Of a stretch of 46,265 nt of DNA, positions 32,563 through 39,983 are shown piece by piece (positions within the stretch are counted from its first letter, which is position 1; each line of letters opens with the position of its first letter). The stretch comes from Bacillota bacterium (GTDB taxonomy: Bacteria; Bacillota; Clostridia; Christensenellales; Aristaeellaceae): contig JAEZHK010000075.1 of assembly GCA_023416655.1 (NCBI GenBank), forward strand, positions 1 to 46,265, given 5' to 3'. Below the pieces are notes generated by a model. That model saw only the letters and a program-made list of their open reading frames with translations, made no database searches and was not told where the DNA came from. The position numbers were made by a program, and so were the translations under genes.

Positions 32563-34593
32563 ATGCGTTATCGCGGGATGGGTTTCATTGGCTGGGTCCT
32601 GGTGATCATGCTGCTCGTTTCCAGCATTCCGGCGGCGGCTTCGGGCGCTTCCGGACTTCTCCCGAAGAGCCCGGCGCTTTCCACGGGAAAGCCCCATTCC
32701 CTCTCGGTCGTCCCGGGCGTTGAAAAGACCGTCAAGGGCAAGAAGGTCACCTACAGGATTTCCGTTCCGGCGCTTGTCTCCGGCAAGCGGCTGACGCTAA
32801 ACGCGAAGGCGGATGTGGTCCTGCCCACAACCCTTTCCATGTCGCCGATGGAAGGCGTGATGGGCCTGATTCCCTACTACAACAGTTGCTCCGTCGATCA
32901 GCCGATCCTGCTGGACGTCAAACCGGCGGACGCCGGCGGTTTCCAAATCGAAATCACGATCTCCGATGGGAACGTGCTCGACGTGGCGGAAGTCGACGAT
33001 GTCCTATGCCTGGAGGCGCTGGACAACGGCCGGGCCACCGTTACCATTGAAGCCTTGAACGGCGTAACCAAGACCGGCGTAAAGGCCGTCAGGACCTTCA
33101 CCGTCCGCGACAAGGTGCTCTTTACGTCCATGGCGGTCAGCGCGATTCTGGACTTTGACACCTACAAGGTTGAGCCGGTCAAGTCCACGATGACGCTGTA
33201 CCCCGGCGATTCCCCCACGCTGCTGGCGCGCCCCCGGCCCTACACCGCCACCTATTACGACTATCCGTACTATGATGACCCCGATTACTATAGCACCGGC
33301 GCGGTCAGCTACAAAAGCTCCAACACGAAGGTGGCCACGGTCAGTACCTTCGGCAGCCTGTACGCGCTGACGCCCGGCAAGACCACCATCACCGTCACCG
33401 CCCGGGATGGGAGCAAGAAGAAAACCAACTTCCTGCTGACCGTCAAGCCCTTTAGCCCCGATGAATTCACCCTGTCGGACCACACGCTTAGCCTCGCGCC
33501 CGGCAGCACCCATCAGCTGAAGGGTAGCTTCCTCCCGAAGAACTACTACGACCAGAAGGTCAAATGGGTCAGCACCAACCCGCGCGTCGCCAAGGTTGAC
33601 GCAAGCGGCAAGGTGACCGCCGTCTCGGCGGGCAAGACCGGCACGGACTACACCGTCATCGTCGCCACGACCAATACCGGCAAGCTGACCGCTTCCTGCA
33701 CCGTCTACGTCACCTACGACAAGGACGAGACCGGCACGGCCTACCGCTTCTACGGCGTCGGGAACGGCGATTACGGCGCGGAGGACATGAACCTTCCCTC
33801 CTGCATCAACGACCTGAACCTTGTGGCCGACGCCATGGAAGGCGCGGGCCTTGCCACGGGCGACGTCCACCGCAATCCTGACCAGACCGGTGACGGCATC
33901 CGGAGCGTGCTGCAGGGCATGGCGGGCAACACGAGCATCGACTATAACGACGTGACCTTCTTCTACTACTCCGGGCACGGCACGGACGCCGCTTCGCAAA
34001 CCTATCGCGGCGCGCTGTGCGGCACCGATGTCGATTCCTCCATCGACGGCTACGTGCCCGTCTCCGAAGTCCAGTCCTACCTCGATCAGGTGCCGGGCAC
34101 CGTGGTGGTCATCTTGGACAGCTGCCTCTCCGGCCAGTTCATCACCGCCAAGTCCGCCTCGCCAGCCAAGCGGAAAGCCGCCGCCAAGGCCTTTAACGGC
34201 GCCTGGGTCTCGGCCTTCTCGGGCAGCAAGGCGGCGAACTTCACCGCCAAGGCGCTGACCGGCTCCGCCGTGAAGAGCAAGTACAAAATCCTGACCGCCT
34301 GCGAGCCGCTGGAACTCTCCTGGGGCGGGAGCGACGCCGATGGCTTCGGCTGGTTCACCTACTGGCTGGGCGTGGGCATCGGGCGCGTGCCCGAGGAAAC
34401 CGGCGGCGGCTCCACCGAAGGCCCGCTGGAGGCCGACCTGAACGGCAACAGCCTCGTCACGCTGCAGGAACTCTACAAATACGTGTCCACAAACGTCGCG
34501 AGGGACTTCGACCCGGTCACCGTCCAGCACACGCAGGTCTGGCCGGTAAACGACAGCTTCCCGGTGGTCAACGTGTACGAAAGTCCGACGTAA
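32563..34593 (+). CDS. Secreted caspase-like (C14) protein with Big2 domains
   Basis: A 676-residue exported protein. A signal peptide (WVLVIMLLVSSIPAAASGA) is followed by a ~165-residue N-terminal region, two Ig-like Big2 domains at about residues 205-300 (SSNTKVATVSTFGSLYALTPG) and 305-390 (STNPRVAKVDASGKVTAVSAG), and a C-terminal caspase/metacaspase domain. The catalytic dyad is H472 in FFYYSGHGTD and C521 in VILDSCLSGQF. Bacterial relatives cleave after Arg or Lys. No sortase or surface-anchor motif was seen, so it is probably released or held non-covalently. The ATG at 32563 has AAGGAGG upstream. The target is unknown. Confidence 0.9.
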   Translation: MRYRGMGFIGWVLVIMLLVSSIPAAASGASGLLPKSPALSTGKPHSLSVVPGVEKTVKGKKVTYRISVPALVSGKRLTLNAKADVVLPTTLSMSPMEGVMGLIPYYNSCSVDQPILLDVKPADAGGFQIEITISDGNVLDVAEVDDVLCLEALDNGRATVTIEALNGVTKTGVKAVRTFTVRDKVLFTSMAVSAILDFDTYKVEPVKSTMTLYPGDSPTLLARPRPYTATYYDYPYYDDPDYYSTGAVSYKSSNTKVATVSTFGSLYALTPGKTTITVTARDGSKKKTNFLLTVKPFSPDEFTLSDHTLSLAPGSTHQLKGSFLPKNYYDQKVKWVSTNPRVAKVDASGKVTAVSAGKTGTDYTVIVATTNTGKLTASCTVYVTYDKDETGTAYRFYGVGNGDYGAEDMNLPSCINDLNLVADAMEGAGLATGDVHRNPDQTGDGIRSVLQGMAGNTSIDYNDVTFFYYSGHGTDAASQTYRGALCGTDVDSSIDGYVPVSEVQSYLDQVPGTVVVILDSCLSGQFITAKSASPAKRKAAAKAFNGAWVSAFSGSKAANFTAKALTGSAVKSKYKILTACEPLELSWGGSDADGFGWFTYWLGVGIGRVPEETGGGSTEGPLEADLNGNSLVTLQELYKYVSTNVARDFDPVTVQHTQVWPVNDSFPVVNVYESPT

Positions 34594-34681
34594 TAAAAAC
34601 GGCGTCAAAGGTCCCGGACGACAACTTCCCGAGGTCAACAAACTCGGCAGCTGATACCGGTCAAAGGAAGAACCGCGTGAA

Positions 34682-34719
34682 CCCCGGGGTGGGCTTGAGC
34701 CTTCCCCGGGGCCTTTTTC
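34682..34719 (+). terminator. Terminator of the caspase-like gene
   Basis: CCCCGGGG (34682-34689) pairs with 34704-34711; the inner GGGCT/AGCCT extends the stem, and CCTTTTTCT follows. It lies 88 bases after the stop codon. Confidence 0.85.
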
Positions 34720-34730
34720 TGAAAGCCGTA

Positions 34731-34891
34731 ATACCAATCCAAAACATTCTTGCATCGTTGCGGCGGTCTTTTTCGCGCAGAGCGGTGTCGCTCTCCGCTT
34801 GAAATAGCGCTGCTATTCCTGCGCTGCGGCTCCTTGCTCTGCATCAAAAAATCCTCGTCGCTTTGGATGCAATAATATTTCGCATTGGTAT
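34731..34891 (-). repeat. Dispersed ~160-bp inverted-repeat element, copy 2
   Basis: Same element as at 23046-23204, in the opposite orientation, with ATACCAAT and ATTGGTAT ends. Its paired arms read TTGCATC / GATGCAA in place of TGCGTC / GACGCA, and the inner hairpin is AATAGCGCTGCTATT, so sequence differs but pairing is kept. It ends 9 bases before the -35 of the next promoter. Together with the terminator upstream it fills most of the 365-base gap between 34594 and 34958. Confidence 0.85.
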
Positions 34892-34899
34892 AAAAGTGT

Positions 34900-34928
34900 T
34901 TGACATTTACTATAAAGTATAGTAGTAT
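34900..34928 (+). promoter_or_regulatory. Promoter with palindrome, AhpD-like/PadR unit
   Basis: TTGACA (34900-34905) and TAGTAT (34923-34928), 17-base spacer. A perfect palindrome ACTATA-AAG-TATAGT (34909-34923) sits in the spacer, a good place for repression by the PadR protein of the same unit. Confidence 0.75.
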
Positions 34929-34958
34929 CGCTTATATTAAATGGGGGAGGAAATCAAA

Positions 34959-35270
34959 ATGGAACATGTCAGCGATGGATTCATGGCGTTCATGCGGGAG
35001 GGCGGCGTCGTGAGCCAGGCCTTCATGGAAATGGTGTTCAAAACGGCCGAAGCCTCCGCGCTGGACAGGAAGACGGGCGAACTGGCCTACCTCGCGGTGC
35101 TGGCGGCCCTTCGGATGACCGGCGGCATGAGCTTCCACGTCAAGTCCGCAAAGAAGCTGGGCGCGACGCGGGACGAGGTCAAGAGCGCGGTGCTGGTAGG
35201 GCTACCGGCGGCGGGGCTTCAGGTGCTGGACGCGCTGCCCGCGGCGCTTCAGGCCTACGACGAGGAATAG
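34959..35270 (+). CDS. AhpD/carboxymuconolactone decarboxylase-like protein without active cysteines
   Basis: A 103-residue, all-helical protein of the AhpD-like (CMD) fold. The family's C-x-x-C-x-x-H-x3-A motif appears as GGMSFHVKSAKKLG: the histidine and the following helix are kept, but both cysteines are replaced (the protein contains none). It therefore cannot be a thiol peroxidase. It may be a ligand-binding or structural member, or a decarboxylase-like enzyme. The ATG at 34959 has GGGGGAGG eight bases upstream. It begins the unit with PadR three bases downstream. Confidence 0.8.
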   Translation: MEHVSDGFMAFMREGGVVSQAFMEMVFKTAEASALDRKTGELAYLAVLAALRMTGGMSFHVKSAKKLGATRDEVKSAVLVGLPAAGLQVLDALPAALQAYDEE

Positions 35271-35273
35271 GCG

Positions 35274-35834
35274 ATGTCCAGCATCGACCTGATCCTGCTG
35301 GGCCTGGCGCACACCGGGCCAATCAGCGCCTACGAGATGCAAAAGCAGGTGGAGTACCGGAACCTCGGCAAATGGGTTCGGATCTCGACGCCTTCGATCT
35401 ACAAAAAGGCGCTGGCGCTCGAGGCCGAGGGGTATCTTTCGAAGCGCGTCGAGCGCGAGGGGCGGATGCCGGAGAAGGCGGTGTACTCGATCACCCCCAA
35501 GGGGCTATTGCGTTTTCGGGAATTGATGCGGGAGGGCGCTGCCGAGGCGGTGGAGGTGCTGTTCGGCTTCAACGCCGTGGTGGCGAACCTGAACAAGCTG
35601 CCGCCGGATGAGGCGCTGGGCCTGATCGATTCCATCCGGGGCGGCATCCGGGAAAGCCTTTCCTTCATGGAGGGCGTGCGTCCGGAGCGCAGCCACATCC
35701 CGCTCACGGGCCGGGCGGTGCTGGACCAGCAGATGCGGGTGCTCCGCACGCTCTCCGACTGGGCGGACGGCTTCCGGGAGGAATTCGAGCGGGAGTATCC
35801 ACCGAAAACAAGGGAAACGGAGGAATCGCCATGA
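35274..35834 (+). CDS. PadR-family regulator
   Basis: A 186-residue PadR protein (Vir-type C-terminal helix region included). The N-terminal winged helix, IDLILLGLAHTGPISAYEMQ and RISTPSIYKKALALEAEGYL, is typical; the C-terminal half is a dimerising helix pair. PadR regulators often control detoxification of phenolics, drugs or metabolites. It sits three bases after the AhpD-like gene and overlaps the 61-residue gene by four bases. Its likely site is the palindrome at 34909-34923. Confidence 0.92.
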   Translation: MSSIDLILLGLAHTGPISAYEMQKQVEYRNLGKWVRISTPSIYKKALALEAEGYLSKRVEREGRMPEKAVYSITPKGLLRFRELMREGAAEAVEVLFGFNAVVANLNKLPPDEALGLIDSIRGGIRESLSFMEGVRPERSHIPLTGRAVLDQQMRVLRTLSDWADGFREEFEREYPPKTRETEESP

Positions 35835-36016
35835 ACAAACCAAAGCCCATGACAGGCCGCAAATGCTACGACCATCTGGGCGGCAGGCTCGGCGCGGCGC
35901 TGCTTCAATTTCTGGTTGAGAACGAGTGGATCCGCCTCGAGGAGGGCAAGGCCACCGTGTATGCCGTGACGGAAAAAGGCGAGAAGGGCTTTGAAACCCT
36001 GGGCTTGAAGCTCTGA
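35831..36016 (+). CDS. 61-residue protein resembling an ArsR-type C-terminus
   Basis: A 61-residue protein that begins GRKCYDHLGGRLGAALLQFL, very like the region after the wing in some ArsR-family regulators (R-x-C-Y-D-H-L-x-G-R-L-G). The winged-helix part is absent, so it is a stand-alone C-terminal module, not a full repressor. The start overlaps the PadR stop (ATGA), so it is translationally coupled and probably not random debris. It might act as a co-sensor or partner of PadR or the AhpD-like protein (inference). Confidence 0.75.
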   Translation: MNKPKPMTGRKCYDHLGGRLGAALLQFLVENEWIRLEEGKATVYAVTEKGEKGFETLGLKL

Positions 36017-36027
36017 GCTTCAAAAGC

Positions 36028-36063
36028 GGGAGGCTGCGGACGCAGCCTCCCATTCACTTTTGC
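36028..36063. terminator. Terminator between convergent genes
   Basis: Perfect stem GGGAGGCTGC / GCAGCCTCCC (36028-36037 with 36042-36051) around GGAC, followed by ATTCACTTTT. Confidence 0.8.
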
Positions 36064-36075
36064 CCGGATCGAACG

Positions 36076-37017
36076 TTATTTCGCCAGCGGCTCAACGCTG
36101 TCGCGCCAGACGCGCATGGTCAGGCAGCGGAGGCTTCCGCCACCCGCCAAAAGCGCGTCCGGATGAAAATGGATGAACCGGACGCCCTCCTGTTCCAAAG
36201 AGCGAACGGTTTGGGGGGAGAGGGAGATGTCGTAGTTGATGAGGACGCCCGGCTCGAGCGGAACAAACGAGCTGCCCCACTTTTGCTGTTCCTGGTCGGA
36301 CAGGGGGATCAGGTCGATCCCGCGCGCTTTCATCCACGCCTTGATGTCGACGGACGCCCGCCTTTCCCGGGTTATGGAAAAGACTTCAAGAAACGCGGGC
36401 GGATAGTACAGCATGAGGCGCTGCGTCACGCGGTTTAGGACCATGTCGGGGTGCATGAACCTGCGCTCTTGAGGGATGCGCGCATAGACCACTTCCCCGA
36501 AATATCCAAGGATGAAGTCGATGAATTTCCGAATGGAACCTGGATCGTGGCGCTCGGTATCCGCGACGAATACGACCCCGGGCGCGAGCAGCAGGCATCC
36601 CTCGAAGGCCTCCCCCTCGCCGGGTTCGTAGAGGATCGGGATGCCCAGATCATTAAGCGCCTCCCGCACCACGATTTCCTCGTGGCAGCGGCCCATGGAG
36701 GACATTTTGGAGACGATGGCCCCGTGGGCGCTGATGACCGCGATGTCGTGCAGGTAGGCCAGGTTGGGCAGCCGTTCCAGTAGATCGGTGTTGCGCCGCA
36801 CATGATCGGACAGTTGATGCACCGTGACCCCATTGCCTGTAAGCAGCGCGCAATACCGCCGGTGCTCCTCGAGGTACTTCTCCACATCCGGCACCTTGTC
36901 AAACAGGAAAAATCCCCGGTTCCCCTCGGTGACCTTGGGGAGGGCCAGATCCGGGCGATGCACCAGGACGGTTTTCAGCCTTCCAAACCTTTCAATGCCG
37001 TAGCGACCTTGTGTCAT
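36076..37017 (-). CDS. Amidinotransferase / arginine deiminase-like enzyme
   Basis: A 313-residue protein of the guanidino-group-modifying enzyme (pentein) superfamily. The nucleophilic cysteine is near the C-terminus, C298 in GGGSLRCLTMRVWRD, as in arginine deiminases and amidinotransferases. The histidine motif appears as FMHPDMVLN and the acidic region as GEGEAFEGC. The N-terminal region ERFGRLKTVLVHRPD is a usual start. It could hydrolyse arginine or a related guanidine, or act as dimethylarginine hydrolase. No arginine-pathway genes are adjacent. The ATG at 37017 has AAAGGGG upstream; a TTG two codons earlier is less likely. Confidence 0.85.
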   Translation of the reverse strand: MTQGRYGIERFGRLKTVLVHRPDLALPKVTEGNRGFFLFDKVPDVEKYLEEHRRYCALLTGNGVTVHQLSDHVRRNTDLLERLPNLAYLHDIAVISAHGAIVSKMSSMGRCHEEIVVREALNDLGIPILYEPGEGEAFEGCLLLAPGVVFVADTERHDPGSIRKFIDFILGYFGEVVYARIPQERRFMHPDMVLNRVTQRLMLYYPPAFLEVFSITRERRASVDIKAWMKARGIDLIPLSDQEQQKWGSSFVPLEPGVLINYDISLSPQTVRSLEQEGVRFIHFHPDALLAGGGSLRCLTMRVWRDSVEPLAK

Positions 37018-37089
37018 ATCCAAACCCCTTTCATAACGCAGTCTCTCCCCGGCAGGGGCGGGTTATTCCAGCGCCGCCAACAGGCTCGT

Positions 37090-37129
37090 TAAAGACAAAG
37101 CAAACGCTTCCGACTCTGCCGGAAGCGTT
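37090..37129 (-). terminator. Terminator of the second ICMT-like gene
   Basis: On the minus strand AACGCTTCCG (37129-37120) pairs with CGGAAGCGTT (37112-37103), followed by TTGCTTTGTCTTT. It lies 27 bases after the stop codon. Confidence 0.75.
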
Positions 37130-37156
37130 AAATATGAACGGGAGCAGGATCGCTTG

Positions 37157-37612
37157 TCAGAACTTCACCGGCACGTTCCTTCGGTAGGCGCGGTACGCCT
37201 CGCCATACCGCCCTTCAAGATAGCGGCCCTCCTCCTTGGCAAACAGGTGCACAAGGGCGGCGCCGACCGGGATCGTTATCAGCACCAGCCAGGAATTGAA
37301 CAGCAGCGTCACGCCCGGCAGCGTAATAAACATCATCAAGAAGTACATCGGGTTCAGGAAGACCCGGTACAGCCCGGAGGTTGCGAGTCGGTCGATCTTG
37401 TTGGCCGCGAGCATCTGAAACGCCGCGACCAGGTTTGCCGCGAAACCGACGGCCACCAGTACGATCCCGATTGTGAGCAGCGTGCCGTACGACTCCGTGA
37501 TCCGAAAGAGAGGCTGCGTGAAATAGCTGATCGCGAACGTCACCGCGAGAATCCCGAACACCACTGCACCGGCCTTGTGCCCGATGCCCATGATACTCAT
37601 CTTTTTTGACAT
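37157..37612 (-). CDS. ICMT-like membrane methyltransferase, second copy
   Basis: A 151-residue membrane protein with four helices and the isoprenylcysteine-methyltransferase-like C-terminus (SGLYRVFLNPMYFLMM and EEGRYLEGRYGEAYRAYRRN). It differs from the copy at 11590 in having N-P-M in place of H-P-Q at the cofactor region, so catalytic ability is less certain. Start ATG at 37612 has GGGGGAAA upstream. It lies downstream of the FMN-binding gene by 30 bases and is likely co-transcribed with it. Confidence 0.8.
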   Translation of the reverse strand: MSKKMSIMGIGHKAGAVVFGILAVTFAISYFTQPLFRITESYGTLLTIGIVLVAVGFAANLVAAFQMLAANKIDRLATSGLYRVFLNPMYFLMMFITLPGVTLLFNSWLVLITIPVGAALVHLFAKEEGRYLEGRYGEAYRAYRRNVPVKF

Positions 37613-37642
37613 GCCCGTTTCCCCCTCATCATTTGTCCACCG

Positions 37643-38092
37643 TTACTTCTCCGCCTGATCCAGCGCGTTTTCCAGCGCCTTCAGGTGGGTCTTGGTGGTG
37701 ATCGTCGCGCCGCTGATGGCATCCACCTGCAGTGAACGCTTCTGAATCACCCGGTCGAAAAGGCTCTTAAGCGTCTGCCCGCCGCGGATCTCCTCAAGCT
37801 GTTTCTGGGCCAGCGCGCCGCCCGTCACGTCCACCTTCTCGAGCTGTCCGCCCTTCACGGTCGCCTGCACCTTGGTATCCCGCAGGTGATCCTTCGTGCC
37901 GACGTATTCACCCACGTACACGCCGTCCTTCAGGCGACCAAAATCCACGTCCTCAACGACGATGCTGGCCGCCTCGCGCCTGCCCGGCTCGAATACCGCG
38001 AACGCGATCCCCGCGCCGATCACGATCACACCCAGAATACACGCAAGCACAATGAAAAACACCTTGAGACCCCTCCTCTTCCCCCTGGCCAT
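37643..38092 (-). CDS. Membrane-anchored FMN-binding domain protein
   Basis: A 149-residue protein. One N-terminal membrane anchor (VFFIVLACILGVIVIGAGIAF) is followed by an FMN-binding domain outside the membrane, ending in the flavinylation motif D-A-I-S-G-A-T130 (VDAISGATITTKTH), in which the threonine receives FMN from ApbE. This type of protein carries electrons across or outside the membrane in anaerobes. The ATG at 38092 has GGGGGAGGG in front; an earlier TTG is not used. The apbE gene is upstream in the same direction, but repeat copy 3 separates them. Confidence 0.9.
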   Translation of the reverse strand: MARGKRRGLKVFFIVLACILGVIVIGAGIAFAVFEPGRREAASIVVEDVDFGRLKDGVYVGEYVGTKDHLRDTKVQATVKGGQLEKVDVTGGALAQKQLEEIRGGQTLKSLFDRVIQKRSLQVDAISGATITTKTHLKALENALDQAEK

Positions 38093-38113
38093 CCCCAAGC
38101 CCTCCCCCAAATT

Positions 38114-38273
38114 ATACCAATTCGAAATATTGTTTCGTCCAAAGCGGCGAGAGATTTTTGTTCCTGGCTAGGAGCCGAAGTGCAGGCGTAGCAGCGCTAC
38201 GTCAAGCTTCGAGCGACAACGCCAGGGGCGAAAAGATCCGGCGCAACGACGAAAGAATGTTGCGGATTGGTAT
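38114..38273 (+). repeat. Dispersed ~160-bp inverted-repeat element, copy 3
   Basis: Third copy, same orientation as copy 1, with ATACCAAT/ATTGGTAT ends and arms TTTCGTC/GACGAAA. The inner palindrome GCGTAGCAGCGCTACG is kept. The last base is part of the apbE stop codon, and the element fills the 180-base gap between apbE and the FMN-binding gene. Confidence 0.87.
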
Positions 38274-39226
38274 TAAACCACTATTGCCTTGATACCTTCC
38301 GTACCCATAAACCGGGGCGAAAGGTTCCTGGTGACGAAAACCCGCATCCCCTCGTCGATCAGGACCGCCCCCGCGCTGCGGGTGCGCCCGACCCAGGCAA
38401 GCCCCCGTTCAAGCCCCGCGACGAAGAGCGCGGTGGACAGCGCGTCGGCGGTCAGGCCGCTCGGGGCCACCACGGTGACGCTGATCAGCCCGCTGGCGGC
38501 GGGCCGCCCCGTCCGGGGGTCGATCAGGTGGTGGTACCGCCTGCCCTCCGCGAAAAAGCACCGCTCGTAGTCGCCGGAGGTCACCACCGCACCGCCCTCC
38601 ACCGACACCGCGCCGATCAGCCCTTCTCCCCTTGGATGGCGGATGCCCACGCGCCACGGCGTACCGTCCGGCCGCACGCCCAGCGCCGAAACGCCGCCGC
38701 CGAAGTTGGAAAGCGCGGAGCGAACCCCGTAACGCCGGAACACGTTCATCAGAAGGTCGCCCGCGAAACCCTTGGCGATGCCGCCCAGGTCGATCGCCTG
38801 GCCAGGCCGCTTCAGGGCCGCGGTCCGCCTGAGCCTATGCAGCGTCAGGTCGCGGTAGCCCACCAACGAGCGCGCCCGGGCGATCTCATCCTCGCCCGGC
38901 ACCACCGCGCGCCGGAAGTCCCACGCGTCCGACAGCGGCGCGACGGTCGGGTCAAAGCAGCCCTCCGTCAGCTCGGAGAACGCAACCGCCCGCCTCAGGA
39001 CTTCCATCGTATCCGGGGCGACGTTCACCGCCTCCCCGCCCGCCGCCCGGTTGATCCGCCAAACATCGCTGCCCTCCCGGAACCGGCTGAAGAGCCCCTC
39101 CAGCCGCCGGGCCTCGAGCTTCGCCGCCTCCAGCGCCTCCTCGGCCCGCCCGCCGTGCGCCTGGTGCGCAATCGCAGTGCCCATCCCCTCGTGGCTGACG
39201 GCCGCCCCGCCCGACAATGCGTTCAT
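38273..39226 (-). CDS. apbE: FAD:protein FMN transferase (ApbE)
   Basis: A 317-residue ApbE-family flavin transferase. Conserved blocks are ELTEGCFDPTVAPLSDAWDF, IDLGGIAKGFAGD, ALSNFGGGVSALG, and the metal/catalytic region RYHHLIDPRTGRPA with TADALSTALFVAG. It moves FMN from FAD onto a Thr or Ser of a partner, here probably T130 of the FMN-binding protein next door. No signal peptide or lipobox is evident, so it may act inside, unlike many ApbE lipoproteins; a longer N-terminus with a different start was not found. The ATG at 39226 overlaps the TetR stop by four bases and has GGAGAAG upstream. Confidence 0.93.
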   Translation of the reverse strand: MNALSGGAAVSHEGMGTAIAHQAHGGRAEEALEAAKLEARRLEGLFSRFREGSDVWRINRAAGGEAVNVAPDTMEVLRRAVAFSELTEGCFDPTVAPLSDAWDFRRAVVPGEDEIARARSLVGYRDLTLHRLRRTAALKRPGQAIDLGGIAKGFAGDLLMNVFRRYGVRSALSNFGGGVSALGVRPDGTPWRVGIRHPRGEGLIGAVSVEGGAVVTSGDYERCFFAEGRRYHHLIDPRTGRPAASGLISVTVVAPSGLTADALSTALFVAGLERGLAWVGRTRSAGAVLIDEGMRVFVTRNLSPRFMGTEGIKAIVV

Positions 39227-39831
39227 TGCTTCTCCGTTTCGCACGCCCGCCCAGCGCCGCTCGTCAACCCGTCCAGCACAAAGTCGGTCATATGATCTTG
39301 CAGCGCCGGGAAGAATTCCCTCCCGATCTCCTCCTTGAAGTGGCCGATCCGGATGATCGCGCCGAACATGGCCATGATCATAACCGGATCGATGTCCGCG
39401 CGCATCCGCCCTTCCGCCTGCCAGCGCACCACCAGATCGATGAAATGGCGATAGAGGGCGGAGGCGACGCTGATCCCGTCCTGCTCCCGGAAAAGCCGCT
39501 CGATCCTGGCCGAACTGTTCGGATCGTACCACTGGCGCAGGATCGGGTTTTCCAGCATGCCTTCGAGGTTGTGCTTAAGGAGCGCGCGCACCACCGCCTT
39601 CGGTTCGCCGTCCTCGTCGAGGGACGCCGTCAGGCCGCCGAGCATCCGCTCGTTCTCATCCTTGAAGATCTCGATGAACAGCCGGTCCTTCGAGGGGTAG
39701 TGGATGTAGAACGTGCCCACCGCCACCCCGGCCAGCTTCGTGATGTCCGCCACGCTGGTGTCCTTGAAGCCCTTCTCCGCGAAGAGTTTCCTCGCGCCTT
39801 CGTACAGTGCCGTCCGCTTGTCTTCAACCAT
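39223..39831 (-). CDS. TetR-family regulator of the ApbE/FMN-protein unit
   Basis: A 202-residue TetR regulator. The DNA-binding domain is ALYEGARKLFAEKGFKDTSV followed by VAVGTFYIHYPSKDRLFIEI. It leads the unit apbE, repeat, FMN-binding protein and ICMT-like protein, and its stop overlaps the apbE start. A large perfect inverted repeat lies 26 bases upstream of the start, so it is probably autoregulated. The ligand is unknown. Confidence 0.93.
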   Translation of the reverse strand: MVEDKRTALYEGARKLFAEKGFKDTSVADITKLAGVAVGTFYIHYPSKDRLFIEIFKDENERMLGGLTASLDEDGEPKAVVRALLKHNLEGMLENPILRQWYDPNSSARIERLFREQDGISVASALYRHFIDLVVRWQAEGRMRADIDPVMIMAMFGAIIRIGHFKEEIGREFFPALQDHMTDFVLDGLTSGAGRACETEKQ

Positions 39832-39857
39832 CGTCGGTCTTTCCGCGCCCCGTGCGC

Positions 39858-39883
39858 TGAATGAATATTCTCAAATTCATTCA
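39858..39883. promoter_or_regulatory. Probable TetR operator
   Basis: Perfect inverted repeat TGAATGAAT-N8-ATTCATTCA of 26 bases, between the TetR gene and the divergent aldo/keto reductase gene. Size and symmetry fit a TetR dimer. The site could control both directions. Confidence 0.8.
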
Positions 39884-39983
39884 CACAATACGCCGGGCGC
39901 GCGGCGCTGTCAACCCCTCCCCAAATTTTAACGATTCTACCCGGGTGGGTTGTGTTATCATGAAATGGAAAGGAAGTGATCGC

